From Epilithonimonas mollis (GTDB lineage: Bacteria > Bacteroidota > Bacteroidia > Flavobacteriales > Weeksellaceae), in assembly GCF_900142325.1 (NCBI RefSeq), contig NZ_FRAM01000004.1, positions 62,001 to 126,000 on the forward strand: a DNA stretch of 64,000 bases. The letters are read 5' to 3'. This document shows, piece by piece, positions 1 to 7,127 of this stretch. The notes under the pieces were generated by a model, which had not been told where the DNA came from, did not search any database, and saw nothing but the letters and a program-made list of their open reading frames with translations. A program made the translations under genes and the position numbers. The number at the start of each line of letters is the position of its first letter. Position 1 is the stretch's first letter.

Positions 1-488
1 ATCACAGTTGCGCCCAGCATTTTCATTCGGGCAACGTTTGGTGCTTGTCTTTGAATATCGATTTCGCCCATATATACAATGCATTCCAAACCTAATAAAG
101 CACAAGCAGTTGCTGTTGCAACGCCGTGTTGTCCGGCGCCGGTTTCGGCGATTATTCTGTGTTTTCCTAATTTCTTTGCCAGCAACGCCTGCCCAAGAGC
201 ATTGTTGATTTTGTGTGCTCCGGTGTGATTGAGATCTTCTCTTTTCAGATAAATCTGAGTCTGATATTTTTCGCTCAGATTTTTCGCAAAATAGAGTGGA
301 GTAGCGCGCCCAACATAATCTTTCAGTAAATCCTGAAATTCCGCTTGGAATTCTTCTGATTCGATGATTTGGATGTATTGTTCCTGTAATTCGGCAACGT
401 TTGGGTAAAGCATTTCTGGGACAAAAGCGCCTCCGAAATCGCCGTAATAACCGTTTTTATCTGGGTTTTGGTAGTTCATATTTTTCAT
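1..488 (-). CDS. trpB: tryptophan synthase beta subunit, N-terminal part (cut by window edge)
   Basis: The beta subunit of tryptophan synthase condenses indole with serine, using PLP. About 162 N-terminal codons are present and the gene runs off the left edge of the window. The translation begins [20 protein letters not shown] and later contains [17 protein letters not shown], the family signature whose Lys (HKINN) binds PLP. The start is ATG at 488, with a second in-frame ATG at 479 also possible. It is the last trp gene seen in the operon and is separated from trpF by a transposase remnant. trpA would be expected just beyond the window. Identification is very secure. Confidence 0.96.
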   Translation of the reverse strand, partial: MKNMNYQNPDKNGYYGDFGGAFVPEMLYPNVAELQEQYIQIIESEEFQAEFQDLLKDYVGRATPLYFAKNLSEKYQTQIYLKREDLNHTGAHKINNALGQALLAKKLGKHRIIAETGAGQHGVATATACALLGLECIVYMGEIDIQRQAPNVARMKMLGATV

Positions 489-523
489 TTTTATTTAGCC
501 ACAAAGTGGCGATTTAATAAAGA

Positions 524-540
524 ATAGGATGCAATCCTAT
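524..540. repeat. REP-like palindrome, left flank of transposase remnant
   Basis: A perfect hairpin, ATAGGAT-GCA-ATCCTAT, followed by CCTATTC, which can give a longer alternative pairing with the preceding GAATAGG. The same 7-base arms with a different 3-base loop recur at 1044-1060, on the other side of the transposase remnant. Short hairpins at both ends are the recognition sites expected of IS200/REP-type Y1 transposases. Confidence 0.7.
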
Positions 541-567
541 CCTATTCGCATTTGAATTAATTGTAAT

Positions 568-1021
568 TTAATCCCAAAGATATTTTTCATCATACTCGAT
601 TCTATATTTTTTATAATAACTGACTAGTTCTTTTTTGAAATCATAGTTTTTATGATGTTCCCACTGATTTTTAATATAATTTTTCACAGCAAAAATATTA
701 TTTGGGCTAACTGAAAATGCTCCGTAACCGTCTTGCCAAAAGAAAGATTCATACTTTTTACCTTTTGCTTTAATCCATTTCGAAGAATGTGCTTTTATTT
801 CTTGTACTAATTTCATCAATGCAATTTTCCTAGAGAGCAAGCAAAGAATATGAATGTGATTATCTGTTCCTCCGATTTGGACTGCTGTGCTTTCAAATTG
901 TTTACAAACCGAACCAATGTAAGCAAATAGTTCATTTTCGATAGTATCATCAATAAAAATCATTTCTATATTTCGTACTAAAAATGATATGAATGTAATT
1001 TTTAACTAGAGATTGTGGCAT
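568..1021 (-). pseudogene. REP-associated (IS200-type, Y1) transposase, frameshifted
   Basis: A 131-residue frame (963 down to 568) contains the IS200/RAYT hallmarks: the HIHIL metal-binding HUH motif, the FFWQDGYGAFSV block and a Tyr in the VKNYIKNQWEHH helix. It starts too late for the family. The missing N-terminus (MPQSLVKNYIHIIFSTKYR) is encoded just upstream from an ATG at 1021 in another frame, and the two join if one base is removed from the five-T run (955-959 on the plus strand). I therefore read this as a single-base frameshifted, probably inactive gene. It sits in the trpF-trpB gap in operon orientation, flanked by matching palindromes. The real catalytic activity could only survive by slippage at the T run. 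Confidence 0.82.
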
Positions 1022-1043
1022 TATTCCAATTTGTATTTTTTAT

Positions 1044-1060
1044 ATAGGATTTTATCCTAT
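1044..1060. repeat. REP-like palindrome, right flank of transposase remnant
   Basis: A perfect hairpin, ATAGGAT-TTT-ATCCTAT, just upstream of the transposase remnant's start (1021) and just downstream of the trpF stop codon (1067). Its arms are identical to those of the hairpin at 524-540. Together they bracket the transposase as a unit of about 540 bp lying between trpF and trpB. Confidence 0.7.
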
Positions 1061-1066
1061 TCTGTA

Positions 1067-1783
1067 TTAAGTCGTCCCTTTGGGACTGTTTAATAAATTT
1101 ACAAAACGTTTTATTTTTTCTAAATCTTTATTTCCCGGCTCAATTTCAAATTTAGAATTGATATCGAGCGCAATTGGTTGGTGTTTGATGATTGACAGTT
1201 GATGGATATTATCCAATGAAATTCCGCCGCTTAAAAAATAGGGAATCGGGATTTCTATTTCATTCAGTATATTCCAATCGAATGTTTTCCCTGTTCCACC
1301 AAATGCTTTAGAATCGGTATCGAACAAAAGGTAGTTGATGGTTGTTGGTTTTTGGTTGTCAGTCTGAGCGTGGTCGAAGACTTTTCCTATTTCTCTTCTG
1401 ACTTCTGACTTCTGACTTCCAACTCTTATAACTTTTATAATTCCAATTTCAGGATTTAATTTTTGTCTTAATTCCAGAATATAATCATCATTTTCATCGC
1501 CGTGAAGCTGGATGAAATTGAGTTTTGCCTTCTCTGAAATTTCAACAATTTTTTCTAAATTTTCATTCACAAAAACACCAACTTTTCCTTGATGATTAAT
1601 TTCAGAAATTTGGTTCAAATTCAAATGATTCAGAACATATCTTGGCGATTTTTCGTAGAAAATAAAGCCAAGATAATCAATCTTCATAGAAATTAATTCC
1701 TGAATTTGGTTGAGTTTTGTCAAGCCGCAAACTTTTAGTTTTGGTTGATAGTTGTTGGTTGATAGTTGTTGGTTTTCAGACAT
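1067..1783 (-). CDS. trpF: phosphoribosylanthranilate isomerase with an unusual internal insert
   Basis: This TIM-barrel enzyme of the Trp pathway isomerises phosphoribosylanthranilate. KVCGLTK near the N-terminus holds the catalytic Cys, and YLLFDTDSKAFGGTGKTFDW and PYFLSGGISLDNI are the late-barrel phosphate-binding blocks. At 238 aa it is longer than usual (about 205-215). The extra residues lie at the N-terminus (SENQQLSTNNYQ) and between KVIRV and YLLFD. Both stretches are encoded by the same kind of low-complexity sequence that fills the operon's intergenic gaps. The core motifs are intact, so the enzyme is probably functional. It follows trpC by about 20 bp, so co-transcription is likely. 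Confidence 0.93.
   Translation of the reverse strand: MSENQQLSTNNYQPKLKVCGLTKLNQIQELISMKIDYLGFIFYEKSPRYVLNHLNLNQISEINHQGKVGVFVNENLEKIVEISEKAKLNFIQLHGDENDDYILELRQKLNPEIGIIKVIRVGSQKSEVRREIGKVFDHAQTDNQKPTTINYLLFDTDSKAFGGTGKTFDWNILNEIEIPIPYFLSGGISLDNIHQLSIIKHQPIALDINSKFEIEPGNKDLEKIKRFVNLLNSPKGTT
1356..1415. repeat. intergenic-type repeat sequence inside trpF
   Basis: Within the trpF reading frame are two things normally found between genes. Positions 1356-1379 are a diverged inverted copy of the 24-base element at 5806-5829 upstream of trpE (core CTTCGAC, then GCTCAG, then TGACAA). Positions 1395-1415 are three perfect tandem copies of the heptamer CTTCTGA. The frame stays open through both. Confidence 0.65.
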
Positions 1784-1801
1784 TGTTATGTTGATAAACT
1801 G

Positions 1802-2581
1802 TTAGACTGTTACATTAGAAATAAATTCTCCAAATTTTTGTCCCGGATTTTCATTTTTCATGAAATATTCGCCCATCAGAAAACCTTCGAAGCCTTTTTC
1901 TTTCAAGAATTTGAAATCTTCTTCGTTATAAATTCCGCTTTCTGCAACTGACAAAATATCGTTTGGAAGTTGGTTTTTCAAATCTACAGAATGTTGCAAA
2001 TCCACTTTAAAATCTTTCAAATTTCTGTTGTTGATGCCTACAAAATCAACATTTTTATTGATGTATTTCAGTTCATCTTTGGAATGGATTTCCAACAAAA
2101 CTTCAAGATCTAGTGAATGCGCCAATTCTGTAAATTCTGAAACCTGAATTGGAGAAAGACAAGATGCAATCAATAAAATAACATCGGCTCCGATTGATTT
2201 TGCTTCGTAAAATTGGTATTCATCAATCATAAAATCCTTCCTTAAAATCGGAATGTTGATGTGATTTCGAACACTCAAAACATCATCAAAACTTCCACCG
2301 AAAAAATCTTTATCCGTCAAAATTGAAACTGCGATTGCTCCGAATTTTTCATATTGAGAAACGACTTCCAAAGGTGAAACTTGATCATTGATAATGCCTT
2401 TGCTTGGCGATTGTCTTTTGAACTCGGCGATAATTCCGGATTTTGTTTTGATGGTTTCTCTTAACGAAAAAGTTGACCTTCCAAAAAACTCTGAATCTTT
2501 CAGTTTTTCAATAGAAATTTTGGATTTGGCATCTGCAATTTCCTGTTTTTTCCGTTCGATGATTTTATCTAGGATGTTCAT
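1802..2581 (-). CDS. trpC: indole-3-glycerol-phosphate synthase
   Basis: It closes the indole ring to give indole-3-glycerol phosphate. The 259-aa protein matches the family length. Visible landmarks are IIAEFKRQSPSKG (catalytic Lys and phosphate site), ILRKDFMIDEYQ, ADVILLIAS, VDFVGINNRNLKDFKVD and VAESGIYNEEDF, all in barrel order. It starts at ATG 2581, about 65 bp after the trpD stop codon. The gap is AT-rich and holds palindromic ATTATCAATTG-like words, with no obvious terminator. Unfused trpC and trpF, as here, are usual for this group. Confidence 0.97.
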   Translation of the reverse strand: MNILDKIIERKKQEIADAKSKISIEKLKDSEFFGRSTFSLRETIKTKSGIIAEFKRQSPSKGIINDQVSPLEVVSQYEKFGAIAVSILTDKDFFGGSFDDVLSVRNHINIPILRKDFMIDEYQFYEAKSIGADVILLIASCLSPIQVSEFTELAHSLDLEVLLEIHSKDELKYINKNVDFVGINNRNLKDFKVDLQHSVDLKNQLPNDILSVAESGIYNEEDFKFLKEKGFEGFLMGEYFMKNENPGQKFGEFISNVTV

Positions 2582-2646
2582 TTTTAATAATTATCAATTG
2601 TAAATTATTGATTGTTAAATAATATTTTTCAGCTAATCATTAACAA

Positions 2647-3636
2647 TTAATCAGTAATAATTGAGCGAAGCGATTTCAAAGCTTTTCCGCTTTCTAAACT
2701 TTCTTTTGCCAACGTTAAACAATCGTCATAATTTCCAAACTTTCCGGTGTTTTGCAAAGCAATTGAAGCATTGGCGAGAACAACTGAATTTTGTTCTTCA
2801 GTTCCTTTTCCTTCCAAGATTTGAAGAAAAATTTTGGAAGCTTCTTCTTTTGTATTGCCTCCGAAAATACTTTCTGGGGCAATATTTTTGAATTTCAAAT
2901 CCTCAGCGGAATAGATTTTTTCACCAGATTTATTAAAAATTTTGGTATCGCCTGTCAAAGAAATTTCGTCGTAACCATCCAAAGCGTGAACGAGCATAAA
3001 CTCGCTTTTCTGCTTCTGTAAAAGATATTGATAGACTCTTGCAATTTCGAGATTTGCCACGCCAATCATCGTAAAATCAGGACGTGCAGGATTGACCAAC
3101 GGTCCCAAAAGATTGAAAAAAGTCTTCAAACCGAGCTGTTTTCTGAAAGGCGCAACGGATTTCAAAGCGGGATGAAAAAGCGGTGCGTGCAGAAAACAGA
3201 TGTTTCCTTTTTCCAAATCGGCTTTCAAATCTTCGGAATTATCTTTAAATTGGTAGCCCAATTCTTCCAAAACATTAGACGAACCAGAAATAGAAGATGC
3301 GCCGTAATTGCCTTGTTTCGTAACTTTTTGCCCAGTTCCTGCAACGATAAAACTCGCCAAAGTCGAGATGTTGAAGGTGTTTTTTCCGTCGCCACCAGTT
3401 CCGACGATATCGACCAAATCTTTGGTTCCCAAATCGACTGGTTTCGCCAATTGCAACAACGCTTCGCGGAAACCGGTGAGTTCTTCGAGCGTAATTGTTC
3501 TCATTAAGAAAACGGTAATAAACGAAATGACCTCGCTTTCGTTGAATTTATTTTGTGAAATTTCAATCAGAATCGCTTTGGCTTCGGCTTTCGTCAAAGT
3601 CTGGTGATTGAAAAGGTATTGTAGGATTTGTTTCAT
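2647..3636 (-). CDS. trpD: anthranilate phosphoribosyltransferase
   Basis: It transfers phosphoribose from PRPP to anthranilate. The 329-aa protein has the expected helical N-terminal domain, then DIVGTGGDGKNTFNIST (PRPP/pyrophosphate loop), KQGNYGASSISGSSNVLEELG, and HPALKSVAPFRKQLGLKTFFNLLGPLVNPA, all diagnostic of TrpD. It lies between trpG and trpC in the operon. The C-terminal end, SLRSIITD, is encoded at the border of a repeat-like spacer, so the last few residues may not be conserved. Function is not in doubt. Confidence 0.97.
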   Translation of the reverse strand: MKQILQYLFNHQTLTKAEAKAILIEISQNKFNESEVISFITVFLMRTITLEELTGFREALLQLAKPVDLGTKDLVDIVGTGGDGKNTFNISTLASFIVAGTGQKVTKQGNYGASSISGSSNVLEELGYQFKDNSEDLKADLEKGNICFLHAPLFHPALKSVAPFRKQLGLKTFFNLLGPLVNPARPDFTMIGVANLEIARVYQYLLQKQKSEFMLVHALDGYDEISLTGDTKIFNKSGEKIYSAEDLKFKNIAPESIFGGNTKEEASKIFLQILEGKGTEEQNSVVLANASIALQNTGKFGNYDDCLTLAKESLESGKALKSLRSIITD

Positions 3637-3643
3637 AATATAG

Positions 3644-3703
3644 TTGTTAGTTGATGGTTGATGGTTGTCGGTTTTCTATCAACTGACAACAAGCAACTGT
3701 CAA
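3644..3703. repeat. low-complexity intergenic repeat between trpG and trpD
   Basis: The spacer is built of repeated GTTGATGGTTG / GTTGTCGGTT words, followed by their inverted counterpart CAACTGACAACAAGCAACTG, so it can fold on itself. Very similar words occur at the trpF start (about 1741-1780) and inside trpF (about 1330-1360). I see no gene in it and no U-run typical of a terminator. Confidence 0.5.
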
Positions 3704-4290
3704 CCATTTAAAAAGTTTTCTAAAATCTGTTTTCCATCAGGCGTCAAAATACTTTCCGGGTGATATTGGACAGCGTGAACATCATAAGATTTGTGTTTCA
3801 GACTCATTATCATTCCGTTTTTGTCAACACTTGTAATTTCTAATTCATCTGGAAAATCATCGGGATTAACTGCCCAGGAATGATAGCGTCCAACTTCCAA
3901 AGTTTCAGGAAGATCGTTGAAAATCTTATGTTCATTGGTTTGAGTGGCTTCAGTTGCCACGCCGTGATAAATTTCGGAAAGATTAATTAAACTTCCTCCA
4001 AAAGCTTCTGCAATTGCTTGTTGTCCCAAACAAACGCCGAAAATGGATTTCGTTGGCGCATATTTCTTAATCACATCTAACAAAATGCCTGCTTCTTCCG
4101 GAATTCCCGGACCGGGTGAAAGAATTATTTTATCGTATTTTTCAATGTCTTCCAACGGAATCTGGTCATTTCTATAAACATCTACTTTCTCGTCAACAAT
4201 CTGCTCTATGATTTGAACGAGATTGTATGTGAAACTGTCGTAATTGTCAAACACCAAAATTTTGGTTGATGGTTTTATGCTATTTTTCAT
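3700..4290 (-). CDS. trpG: anthranilate synthase, glutamine amidotransferase subunit
   Basis: This subunit supplies ammonia from glutamine to TrpE. The class-I amidotransferase triad is visible: GVCLGQQA (nucleophile Cys87 from the chosen start) and HAVQYHPES (His and Glu). The oxyanion segment ILSPGPGIPEEAG is also present. I start it at the ATG at 4290 (MKNSIKPSTKILVFDNYDSF). The open frame extends to a TTG at 4353, but those extra codons run through a 45-bp inverted repeat and have no family resemblance. At 196 aa it has normal family length. It follows trpE by about 70 bp. Confidence 0.95.
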   Translation of the reverse strand: MKNSIKPSTKILVFDNYDSFTYNLVQIIEQIVDEKVDVYRNDQIPLEDIEKYDKIILSPGPGIPEEAGILLDVIKKYAPTKSIFGVCLGQQAIAEAFGGSLINLSEIYHGVATEATQTNEHKIFNDLPETLEVGRYHSWAVNPDDFPDELEITSVDKNGMIMSLKHKSYDVHAVQYHPESILTPDGKQILENFLNG

Positions 4291-4306
4291 TTTGTAAATT
4301 TTAATT

Positions 4307-4351
4307 GTCATTCCGTAGGAATCTAGACTGCTTAGATTCTTACAGAATGAC
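4307..4351. repeat. 45-bp inverted repeat between trpE and trpG
   Basis: Two 19-base arms (4307-4325 and 4333-4351) pair around a 7-base loop, with only two positions that are G-U rather than Watson-Crick. The arms carry GTCATTCCGTAGGAATCTA and its near-complement. It begins about 10 bp beyond the trpE stop codon but has no T-run on either side, so it looks more like a dispersed repeat or mRNA-processing hairpin than a terminator. Confidence 0.7.
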
Positions 4352-4360
4352 AAAAGTGCG

Positions 4361-5779
4361 TTATAGATTTACTGCTTTTTTTATTGCGCTTTTAAGTGCG
4401 TTCAATTTATTATTAACTTCCTGAAGTTCGCTTTCTGCGACAGATTTTGCGGTGATTCCTGCTCCGGCCTGGTAGAATAAAGTGTTGTTTTTACTCAGGA
4501 AAGTCCGAATCATAATTGCCTGATTGCAACTGCCGTCAAAGCCGACAAAGCCGATACAACCTGCGTAATAACTTCTGGAAGTTTTTTCGTGTTCGTCAAT
4601 TAATTGCATTGCGCGGTATTTTGGAGCGCCACTCAAAGTGCCTTGTGGGAAAGTGGTTGCAATCATTTCGTATGGATTTTGGTCTTCCTTAACATCGGTT
4701 AGGACTTCGGAAACCATATGAATCACGTGAGAAAAGAAATGAATTTCCTTCAGTTTGGAAACCGTTGTATTTTTCCCGTGAATGCTCAAATCGTTTCTTG
4801 CCAAATCTACCAACATCGTGTGTTCCGCATTTTCTTTCGGGTCTTTTTTGAGTTCTTCTGCGGATTCCAAATCTTTTTCGATGTTTCCGGTTCGTCTGAA
4901 AGTGCCTGCAATCGGATGAATGATTGCTTTTCCGTTTTTGATAATCAACTGACTTTCCGGGCTGGAACCCATCAATTTATAATCGCCATAATCGAAGAAA
5001 AATAAATAAGGCGAAGGATTTATATTCCGCAAAGCACGATAAACATTGAACTCGTCACCCTGGAATTTCTGTTCAAATCTTCTGCTCAAAACCAACTGGA
5101 AAACATCTCCACGGAAACAATATTTCTTCGCAAATTCCACCGATTCCAAAAACTCTTCATCTTTCAAATTCGAAGTTTCCTCTGAGGTTAATTCGAAAGG
5201 AAAAACCGGCGCATTTTTTTGGCTGATGATATTTTCCAGTGTCGATAATTCGGATTTCAAACCATTGATTTTATTCTCAATCAAAAACATTTCATCGTTG
5301 TGATGATTTATGGCAATCACGTATTGATACAATCTGTAACGCATCAACGGAATTTTATTGTCTTCAGACTGTTCCTTGAATTTGATATTCTCAAAAAAAG
5401 GAATCGCATCATAACTTGTGTATCCAAAAAATCCCTGAGCCTGTTTTCCAATCTCGTGATTTGGTTTTTCGCATTGGAAACAGTTGGAGAATTCCTGCAT
5501 CAAATCTGATAATTTTTCATTTTTCAGATTAATTCTTGTAGGATTTTCGAGAGGGAACTTAAGCTCAGCTTCATCATAATTTCTGATTTCGATTCCGGCA
5601 ATCGCATTAACGCAAATAAAAGAAAACGAATTTTCAGAATTCTGGTTTCCTGCACTTTCCAGAAGAATTGTGTCACGAAACTGGTCGCGAAGACGAAGGT
5701 AGATTCCAATTGGCGTGTAAAGGTCTGCTAAACGGGATTTAACAGAAGTTTTTATATTGATTATGTTATTTAATTTCAT
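4361..5779 (-). CDS. trpE: anthranilate synthase component I
   Basis: It converts chorismate to anthranilate with ammonia supplied by TrpG. The 472-aa protein carries an N-terminal LLESAG motif (the tryptophan feedback site in TrpE proteins). Its chorismate-binding C-terminal half has PSPYLFFFDYGDYKLMGSSPE, HPIAGTFRRTG, ENAEHTMLVDLARNDL, TTFPQGTLSGAPKYRAMQLI and YQAGAGITAKS. It is the first structural gene after the leader peptide and attenuator, so it should be controlled both by charged tRNA-Trp supply and by feedback inhibition. Confidence 0.97.
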   Translation of the reverse strand: MKLNNIINIKTSVKSRLADLYTPIGIYLRLRDQFRDTILLESAGNQNSENSFSFICVNAIAGIEIRNYDEAELKFPLENPTRINLKNEKLSDLMQEFSNCFQCEKPNHEIGKQAQGFFGYTSYDAIPFFENIKFKEQSEDNKIPLMRYRLYQYVIAINHHNDEMFLIENKINGLKSELSTLENIISQKNAPVFPFELTSEETSNLKDEEFLESVEFAKKYCFRGDVFQLVLSRRFEQKFQGDEFNVYRALRNINPSPYLFFFDYGDYKLMGSSPESQLIIKNGKAIIHPIAGTFRRTGNIEKDLESAEELKKDPKENAEHTMLVDLARNDLSIHGKNTTVSKLKEIHFFSHVIHMVSEVLTDVKEDQNPYEMIATTFPQGTLSGAPKYRAMQLIDEHEKTSRSYYAGCIGFVGFDGSCNQAIMIRTFLSKNNTLFYQAGAGITAKSVAESELQEVNNKLNALKSAIKKAVNL

Positions 5780-5805
5780 ACTATTTAAATTTTTTTTCTA
5801 AAATC

Positions 5806-5829
5806 CTTCGACTCTGCTCAGGATGACAA
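5806..5829. repeat. 24-base dispersed element upstream of trpE
   Basis: The sequence CTTCGACTCTGCTCAGGATG followed by ACAA matches, apart from about four bases, the reverse strand of 1356-1379 inside trpF. Elements of this CTTCGAC-GCTCAG type look like dispersed intergenic repeats. It lies between the attenuator hairpin and the trpE start codon. Confidence 0.5.
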
Positions 5830-5875
5830 TTCTTGAAAACCAATCTCTGTCAGGCTTAGGCTCTCGAAGCCTTAA

Positions 5876-5912
5876 AAATAAAAAAGACTTCAACAAAATT
5901 TGTCAAAGTCTT
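5876..5912 (-). terminator. trp attenuator (intrinsic terminator)
   Basis: Read on the minus strand, AAGACTTTGACA (5912-5901), a five-base loop and TGTTGAAGTCTT (5895-5884) form a 12-bp stem with two G-U pairs. A run of T broken by one A follows, then an AAGGCTT sequence. It lies between the Trp-rich leader peptide and trpE, exactly where an attenuator terminator belongs. The competing antiterminator would have to involve sequence between the leader stop codon (5944) and 5912; I could not define it by eye. Confidence 0.8.
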
Positions 5913-5943
5913 ATTATGATTGAGTTATAGTTAGTTCAGAATT

Positions 5944-6021
5944 TTAGAACACCGATAATCGTTTCAGACCCGACAAAGAGTTTGAAAGCCACCACCAGTT
6001 TTTGTTGTTCATAAGTTTCAT
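5944..6021 (-). CDS. trpL: trp operon leader peptide (25 aa, three consecutive Trp)
   Basis: A short frame from ATG 6021 (MKLM) to TAA 5946-5944 contains NKNWWWLSNS; the three TGG codons lie at 5997-5989. A second ATG at 6012 would give a 22-residue form. The frame lies just downstream of a Bacteroidota-type promoter and just upstream of an intrinsic terminator that precedes trpE. Known attenuator leaders (for example enterobacterial trpL) use tandem Trp codons to make ribosomes stall when charged tRNA-Trp is scarce. The role here is inferred by analogy. There is no recognisable Shine-Dalgarno sequence, and the first ATG is so near the promoter that the mRNA may be almost leaderless. Confidence 0.85.
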   Translation of the reverse strand: MKLMNNKNWWWLSNSLSGLKRLSVF

Positions 6022-6026
6022 TGGGA

Positions 6027-6056
6027 CAAATTTAGAAATGATTTTTAATTCTGCAA
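6027..6056 (-). promoter_or_regulatory. trp operon promoter
   Basis: On the minus strand, TTG (6056-6054), a 19-base spacer and TAAATTTG (6034-6027) match the Bacteroidota -33/-7 consensus (TTG, then TAnnTTTG). It lies between the stop codon of the thioesterase gene (6073) and the leader peptide start (6021), so the trp operon does not depend on read-through from the upstream gene. Confidence 0.65.
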
Positions 6057-6072
6057 TGTTTTTTTCAAAAAA

Positions 6073-6540
6073 TTATAGGAAAGGTTTCATCTCATCTTCA
6101 ATATTTTTTCTCAGGTCTTTGAGTTTGATGGCGTATTGTTCCATTTGGATTTCTTTTTCTGTAACCGGAATCCATTTCGGAACCTCTACGGATTTTCCGT
6201 TTTCATCAACCGCCACAAAAACGATGATGCAATGCGTTCGTTTCTCAAACTTTTTCTCCTTGACATTCCTGGAAAATACATCGATTGAAATATGCATACT
6301 GGAATTACCCGTGAAAATCACCTTGGATTCCAGCTTCACAATTTCCCCTATTTTAATGGGTTTATAAAACCGGATTCCGCCCACATAAACCGTAACACAA
6401 TAAGTTCCTGACCAATTACTGGCGCAGGCATAGCCGACCTGATCAATCCATTTCATAACGCTTCCGCCGTGAACATTGCCTCCAAAATTAACATCTGTCG
6501 GTTCAGAAATAAACTGAAATGTAACCGGTTTGTTTTCCAT
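6073..6540 (-). CDS. acyl-CoA thioesterase (hotdog fold, YciA/ACOT type)
   Basis: This 155-aa single hotdog-domain protein probably hydrolyses acyl-CoA thioesters in the cytoplasm. The segment DVNFGGNVHGGSVMKWIDQVGYACA is the typical helix-and-loop signature of the acyl-CoA hydrolase family, followed by VGGIRFYKPIKIGEIVKLESKV and a strand ending HCIIVFVAVDENGKSVEVP. The C-terminal 25 residues look helical. It has its own transcription unit or a short one, and the trp promoter lies immediately downstream. Its substrate chain length cannot be told from sequence. Confidence 0.88.
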   Translation of the reverse strand: MENKPVTFQFISEPTDVNFGGNVHGGSVMKWIDQVGYACASNWSGTYCVTVYVGGIRFYKPIKIGEIVKLESKVIFTGNSSMHISIDVFSRNVKEKKFEKRTHCIIVFVAVDENGKSVEVPKWIPVTEKEIQMEQYAIKLKDLRKNIEDEMKPFL

Positions 6541-6636
6541 TCTAATGATATTTGTATCAAAAATAGCAAAGAAAATTTGGATTTTAATTAACAGGTTACA
6601 TTTTAATTCCAGATTATTTGTGCGTAGATTTGAAGT

Positions 6637-6987
6637 ATGAAAAAAGTATTCTACCTCAAAACCTGCGGCACCAACAAGAAAATAATGTCGCCGCTTGACC
6701 TTTCTGAATGGGAACTAAGAGAAATCAAATCTCAACCTATAACGGAAGCGGAACTGGAAGAAATGTATGACAAAACGAAATCTTATGAAGCTCTTTTCAG
6801 CAAAAAATCGACGCAAATCAAGGAAAGAGGAATTGATGTGAGTTCTTTGAAAGAAAAGGATTTTAAAAAGCTGATTCTAGACCATTACAGTTTTTTGAAA
6901 CGCCCGGTTTTTGTCACAGATAAAGAGGTTTTTGCAGGAAATGATAAAAAGAACCTTGAAAATCTCAGTACAATTTTTGAGAAATAG
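6637..6987 (+). CDS. ArsC/Spx-family thioredoxin-fold protein
   Basis: This 116-aa protein has the arsenate-reductase-like glutaredoxin fold. The N-terminal MKKVFYLKTCGTNKKI has a single Cys (Cys10) where true glutaredoxins and Spx have CxxC, and LKRPVFVTDKEVFAGN is the family's cis-Pro region with the RP motif. Relatives include YffB-type proteins and low-molecular-weight arsenate reductases. No arsenic-resistance genes lie nearby, so arsenate reduction should not be assumed; a thiol-redox role is as likely. The ATG start agrees with the family's N-terminus. Confidence 0.8.
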   Translation: MKKVFYLKTCGTNKKIMSPLDLSEWELREIKSQPITEAELEEMYDKTKSYEALFSKKSTQIKERGIDVSSLKEKDFKKLILDHYSFLKRPVFVTDKEVFAGNDKKNLENLSTIFEK

Positions 6988-6990
6988 TTT

Positions 6991-7118
6991 TAACCACAGA
7001 AGTCACAAAGATTTAGATGCTTTTGTAATGTCGAAAAGCACAAATAAGTTGATAATATTGACTTTTGCAATCTTAAAAAGTAAATTCCACATCAGTTTTT
7101 TGTGACTTTTGTGGTTTA
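6991..7118. repeat. long-range inverted repeat between ArsC-like gene and DUF763 gene
   Basis: Bases 6991-7009 (TAACCACAGAAGTCACAAA) pair with 7099-7118, with one mismatch and one bulge, leaving about 90 bases of AT-rich loop. It fills nearly the whole gap between the two genes. The gene-proximal half could act as a weak terminator, but there is no clear U-run after it. Confidence 0.55.
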
Positions 7119-7127
7119 AAAAATAAA

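Noticed and set aside
498-510. Palindrome GCCAC-AAA-GTGGC just upstream of trpB
   Set aside because: A 5-bp stem that occurs once; too short to call an operator or REP, although a role in trpB expression is not excluded.
3028-3507. 159-codon plus-strand frame opposite trpD
   Set aside because: It lies entirely antisense to a gene with clear TrpD motifs and its translation shows no family signature or signal peptide.
4291-4353. Extended trpG N-terminus from TTG 4353
   Set aside because: The extra 21 codons run through the 45-bp inverted repeat and lack family resemblance; ATG 4290 matches the usual TrpG start.
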